From Hydrocarboniphaga effusa AP103 (GTDB lineage: Bacteria > Pseudomonadota > Gammaproteobacteria > Nevskiales > Nevskiaceae), in NCBI RefSeq assembly GCF_000271305.1, contig NZ_AKGD01000004.1, positions 62,001 to 126,000 of the forward strand: a stretch of 64,000 nt of DNA. Direction: 5' to 3'. A program made the position numbers and the translations under genes. Of this stretch, positions 60,841 through 64,000 are shown piece by piece; position 1 is the stretch's first letter, and each line of letters begins with the position of its first letter. Below the pieces are notes generated by a model that had not been told where the DNA came from, searched no databases, and worked only from the letters and a program-made list of their open reading frames with translations.

Positions 60841-63528
60841 TCAGTCGATCAGCCCGAGATGCCGCGCGATCGCGATCGCCTGCACGCGATTGTTGATCTG
60901 CAGCTTCTCGAAGATGTTGCGCAGATGCCATTTGACCGTGTTGATCGAAACCGACAGTCGATCGGCCAGATCCTTGTTCGAAAGCCCGTTGGCGACGTGG
61001 CGCAGCAGCTTTTTCTCGCGCTCGGTCAGCGTGTCGACGAGCGCCGGATCGAACTCGCGCGCAAGGCCGCTGGCGGTGTTGCCGGCCGTCGCAATGGCGC
61101 CGGCCTGCCTGAGCAGGTGATCGAGGTCGGCGATCAGGCGATCGCGCTGCGGCAGGTCGGGCAACTGCGTCATCGACGACCGTACTTCGCGCATGAGCCT
61201 GAGCGCCGGTTGACGCTCGTCGATGAATGCGCGAACGAACTCACGCTGAGAGCCGAGCTCCAGGGCTTCGAGCAAGCAGCGCCGCGCCGCATTGACCTTG
61301 TTTTCCGCATTGAGCGAAATCGCCAGCAGCAGCGTGAGCTTGAGCTCGCGCCGGCGTCGCCGGCTCAGCTTGGCCTCGCGGATCTGCGATTGCAGCAGCA
61401 CGCGCGCGCTGGTGTGCCGGCCCGTATAGATCAGATAGCGAGCCTGCGTGATCGTGCGCGCCTCGGTTTCGCCGGCGTGGAAGATCAGCTCGTCGCGATT
61501 GACGCGATCATGCTCGGGATCGAATTCGCGCAGCCGTCGCTCGGCCTTGTCGAGGTCTCCGCTCAGCGTCGCCTGGCGCACGTACTCGGCGCGCGCGTAG
61601 CTCACCAGCCGCTCGAACGAATGCCGATAGCCGAGGTAGAGCAGGCGCTCGAGCACCTCCTCGGCCTCGACCTCATCGCCGCGCAGATGCGCGATGCGCG
61701 ATTGCGTGAGCAGGATCACCGCGAGCGGATCGACGATGGCCTGCTGTTCGGCCAGCGAGGCGTAGTCGTGGATCAGCGTCTGCGCGTCTTCGAGGCGGTT
61801 CTGCTCGTAGTAGCCTTCGGCCAGATACGCCGCGATCACCGATCCCGCGCTGCCGGTCCCGGCCATGCCCTCTTCGGTATGACGCAGCGCCGCCGTGAGC
61901 CCGCGCACCGCATCGCCGACCCTGCCCTGCTGGCTCAGCGTCATGCTGTAGATGGCTTCTTCGTAGGCCCGGCCGAACAGATGGCCATCGCGGTCGTGCA
62001 AGGGCCGCGCACGTTGCATCAGCGTGCGCGCTTCTTCATGTTCGCCGCGGCCGATCAGGTACATCGAGCGCGCATTGAGCGCGACCGCATACAGCGAGCC
62101 ATGCTGCTCGTCGAGCCGCTGCATGGCTTCGAGCGCGACCTCGCCCATGGTCTCGATGCGATCCTGGGCCGCGAGCACGAACAGCCTCGCATGATCGTGC
62201 AGGCCCGGCGGTGGACGCTGCCCGGCCGCCGCGTTCTGCCACAGCCGCTGGCGCGCATCGATGAGCCGGTTGGCCTTGTCGAACGAGCGGCGAAAGCCGT
62301 AAGCGATGATCGCATCGCTCGCGAGCTGCTCGTGGCGCAGCAGGATTTCGGCGGGAAACTGATCGGCGTAGCGCTCGATCAATCCCAGCCGCTCCTCGGC
62401 GACGAGCCGGGCGATGATGCCGTCGAGCAGTTGCGCGGCCGCATCGAGCTCACCGGCATTCAGGTGATGCTGGATCGCGAGTTCGCGCAGCCCGTGCTCG
62501 GCGTACCACTGGGCGACGCGGCTGTACCGCTGGCGCAGCTCCTGATCGGAGCTCTCGGTCCGCAGGCGTGCGAGCAGAAAATGCCGGAACAGGTTGTGGA
62601 AGCGGAACCAGTGCCGTTCGAGATCGGTGTGCATCAGGAACAGGCCGGCGCGCTCGATCTCGGCCAGCTGCGCACGGCCTTCGCGCGAGCCGGTGATGTG
62701 CTCGACGAGCGCCGGGCTGATCTTCTCGGGCACGCTGAGTTCGAGCAGCAGCGATTGCAGCTGCGGGCTCAGGTCCTCGAAGACTTCCGAAGCGAGGAAA
62801 TCGATCAGCTCGGGCGTCACGCCCTTGCCGGAGAACGCGACGCTGCGCGGGTTGCGCCCACGGCTCACGCAGAGCCGGAAGCACTGCAGGGCCGCGGGCC
62901 AGCCATCGGTGCGATCGTGGATCTCCTGCACGTCCGCCGGGGCCAGCGCGCCGAGTTCGCGGAAGAATTCCGAAGTCTCGGCCGGGCCGAAGCGCAGGTC
63001 GTCGTGCCCGATCAGCAGCGTGTGCCCATCGAGCAGGCGGCGCGAAAGCTGCGCGCCCGGCAGGACGCGCGTGCCGATGCAGATCTGCACGCCGTCCGGC
63101 AACAGGCGCGTGAGCTGCATCAGCGCCGCATCGAGCCCGGCGCCCGCCCCGTGCTCGTAGTTGTCGACCACGATCACGCCGCGCCCCTTCACCTGGCGCA
63201 GCGCATGAGCGATGTCGTCGACCGAGTAGGCACGCGGCGGCGTCGCGGTGGATTCGCCCGCGAGCTGGCGGACCGCGATGCAGAGCTGGCGCAGGAACAG
63301 GGCGGTTTCGGCCGTGTGCGATTCCATGCGCACCCAGGCCACCGCATCGCCGAGCTCGCTGCGATGGTCGCAATACTGGCGCAGCAGCATGGTCTTGCCG
63401 AAGCCTGCAGGGCCCTGCACGACCACCAGCTTGGCCTGCGGATGCTGCTTGAGCCGATCGAGCGGCTTACGCCGCAGCACCTGCCAGTCGTTGACCGGAC
63501 GAGCGCTTTCGATCGGCTCGTCCGGCAT
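60841..63528 (-). CDS. MalT-type LuxR transcriptional regulator
   Basis: About 895 residues from ATG 63526-63528 (upstream GTGs make the start uncertain). STAND-type ATPase at ~15-280 with Walker A QGPAGFGKTMLLRQY and Walker B-like GVIVVDNYEH; a winged-helix linker; a long TPR/helical sensor region at ~370-810; and a C-terminal LuxR HTH LTEREKKLLRHVANGLSNKDLADRLSVSINTVKWHLRNIFEKLQINNRVQAIAIARHLGLI. Inducer unknown; the adjoining reductase is a possible target. Confidence 0.92.
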   Translation of the reverse strand: MPDEPIESARPVNDWQVLRRKPLDRLKQHPQAKLVVVQGPAGFGKTMLLRQYCDHRSELGDAVAWVRMESHTAETALFLRQLCIAVRQLAGESTATPPRAYSVDDIAHALRQVKGRGVIVVDNYEHGAGAGLDAALMQLTRLLPDGVQICIGTRVLPGAQLSRRLLDGHTLLIGHDDLRFGPAETSEFFRELGALAPADVQEIHDRTDGWPAALQCFRLCVSRGRNPRSVAFSGKGVTPELIDFLASEVFEDLSPQLQSLLLELSVPEKISPALVEHITGSREGRAQLAEIERAGLFLMHTDLERHWFRFHNLFRHFLLARLRTESSDQELRQRYSRVAQWYAEHGLRELAIQHHLNAGELDAAAQLLDGIIARLVAEERLGLIERYADQFPAEILLRHEQLASDAIIAYGFRRSFDKANRLIDARQRLWQNAAAGQRPPPGLHDHARLFVLAAQDRIETMGEVALEAMQRLDEQHGSLYAVALNARSMYLIGRGEHEEARTLMQRARPLHDRDGHLFGRAYEEAIYSMTLSQQGRVGDAVRGLTAALRHTEEGMAGTGSAGSVIAAYLAEGYYEQNRLEDAQTLIHDYASLAEQQAIVDPLAVILLTQSRIAHLRGDEVEAEEVLERLLYLGYRHSFERLVSYARAEYVRQATLSGDLDKAERRLREFDPEHDRVNRDELIFHAGETEARTITQARYLIYTGRHTSARVLLQSQIREAKLSRRRRRELKLTLLLAISLNAENKVNAARRCLLEALELGSQREFVRAFIDERQPALRLMREVRSSMTQLPDLPQRDRLIADLDHLLRQAGAIATAGNTASGLAREFDPALVDTLTEREKKLLRHVANGLSNKDLADRLSVSINTVKWHLRNIFEKLQINNRVQAIAIARHLGLID

Positions 63529-63580
63529 CAGGTTCACCGAGTCGCGCGGCGCTTCCACAGGCCCTTGCTCGCGTGTCGGC

Positions 63581-64000
63581 TTAGTGCTCGGAGCCGACGC
63601 GCACCATGAGCTTGCCGGTGTTGCCGCTGGTGTAGAGCAGCTTGAGCGCCTCCTGTGCGTTTTCGAGCCCATCGACGATGTGCAGCCGCGACTTGAGCTT
63701 GCCTTCGAGCATCCAGCCCGCGAGCTTCTGCTGATACTCGGGGTAGCGATCGACGTAATCGAGGATCACGAAGCCTTCGATGCGCAGCCTGCGCATGATG
63801 ACGTTGCGGAACATGTAGGGCCCCGGCGTGCGCTCGGCGCCGTCGTTGTAGCTCGAGATGAGCCCGCAGATCACCACGGTTCCGAAGTTCTTCATGCAGG
63901 TGAGCCCGGCATCCAGAATCTCGCCGCCGACGTTCTCGAACAGCACGTCGATGCCGTCCGGAGCGACGGCCTGGATCTGCTCGACGAGGTTGCCGCGCTT
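63581..64000 (-). CDS. NADP-dependent MDR oxidoreductase, C-terminal part (5' end outside window)
   Basis: C-terminal ~139 codons of a medium-chain reductase without zinc motifs in the visible part: PDGIDVLFENVGGEILDAGLTCMKNFGTVVICGLISSYND, PYMFRNVIMRRLRIEGFVILDYVDRYPEYQQKLAGWMLEGKLKSRLHIVDGLENAQEALKLLYTSGNTGKLMVRV. This matches the leukotriene B4 dehydrogenase/CurA type (alkenal/one reductases). Ends 52 bp before the LuxR regulator start. Confidence 0.88.
   Translation of the reverse strand, partial: KRGNLVEQIQAVAPDGIDVLFENVGGEILDAGLTCMKNFGTVVICGLISSYNDGAERTPGPYMFRNVIMRRLRIEGFVILDYVDRYPEYQQKLAGWMLEGKLKSRLHIVDGLENAQEALKLLYTSGNTGKLMVRVGSEH

Noticed and set aside
60859..63609. 916-codon open frame antisense to the MalT-type regulator
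   Set aside because: Shadow frame; no recognisable domain and no ribosome site, while the minus strand has clear ATPase and LuxR HTH motifs.

Overview
The window is a high-GC, gene-dense stretch of a gammaproteobacterial chromosome. The order cmk-rpsA-ihfB-lapA-lapB, the fabD-fabG-acpP-fabF-pabB-mltG-tmk-holB-pilZ cluster, and a DksA with a long Lys/Ala/Pro-rich N-terminal extension all point to the Xanthomonadales/Nevskiales part of the class. I cannot name a genus from sequence alone. No rRNA, tRNA, CRISPR array or insertion sequence was recognised.

Layout. (1) 1-4261, plus strand: end of cmk, then rpsA with a strong terminator, ihfB and lapAB. (2) 4272-11787, minus strand: a tightly packed type II secretion operon gspG-H-I-J-K-L-M-N running on into a NUDIX hydrolase and mnmA. 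A rhombosortase gene diverges from its head at 11839. (3) 12525-20239, plus strand: fatty-acid synthesis plus pabB, mltG, tmk, holB and pilZ. (4) 20247-27412: single genes, including a double cyclic-nucleotide-binding/rhodanese fusion, dksA, a PepSY iron-reductase set, a DedA-rhodanese fusion, wrbA, a rhomboid protease and a small basic protein preceded by a perfect dyad. (5) 27606-32716, plus strand: a stressosome module (rsbR, rsbS, rsbT, RsbX-like phosphatase) followed without a break by a histidine kinase and a hybrid kinase. The output is therefore probably phosphorelay, not an alternative sigma factor. (6) 32837-38491: a run of stress-type genes (isochorismatase-like hydrolase, YghA-like SDR, host-attachment family protein, a diiron-oxidase-fold protein, YetF, hemerythrin, DUF4142). 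(7) 38539-46306: signalling locus with a sigma-54-type response regulator lacking the GAFTGA loop, its kinase, CheB, CheR-PAS and RpoN. (8) 46584-50089: alcohol dehydrogenase, SDR and an OmpR-type response regulator. (9) 50150-58368, minus strand: a YdeP/FdhF-like molybdoenzyme and a five-gene caa3-type cytochrome oxidase operon with 4-bp overlaps at every junction. (10) 58456-64000: hemerythrin, a single-domain asparaginase, a Cre-like tyrosine recombinase, a MalT-type LuxR regulator and the end of an MDR reductase.

The most striking observation is at 59678-60814. A perfect inverted repeat of two 18-bp arms around exactly 8 bp lies 37 bp in front of a 351-residue recombinase whose C-terminal half matches phage P1 Cre in motif and spacing. 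This looks like a chromosomal Cre/lox-type pair. Further signals of note are a 15-bp element shared between the recombinase upstream region and the response-regulator promoter region at 49282, and tandem 15-bp-period repeats with a GTTTGCT core in front of both the stressosome operon and the stress-gene island.
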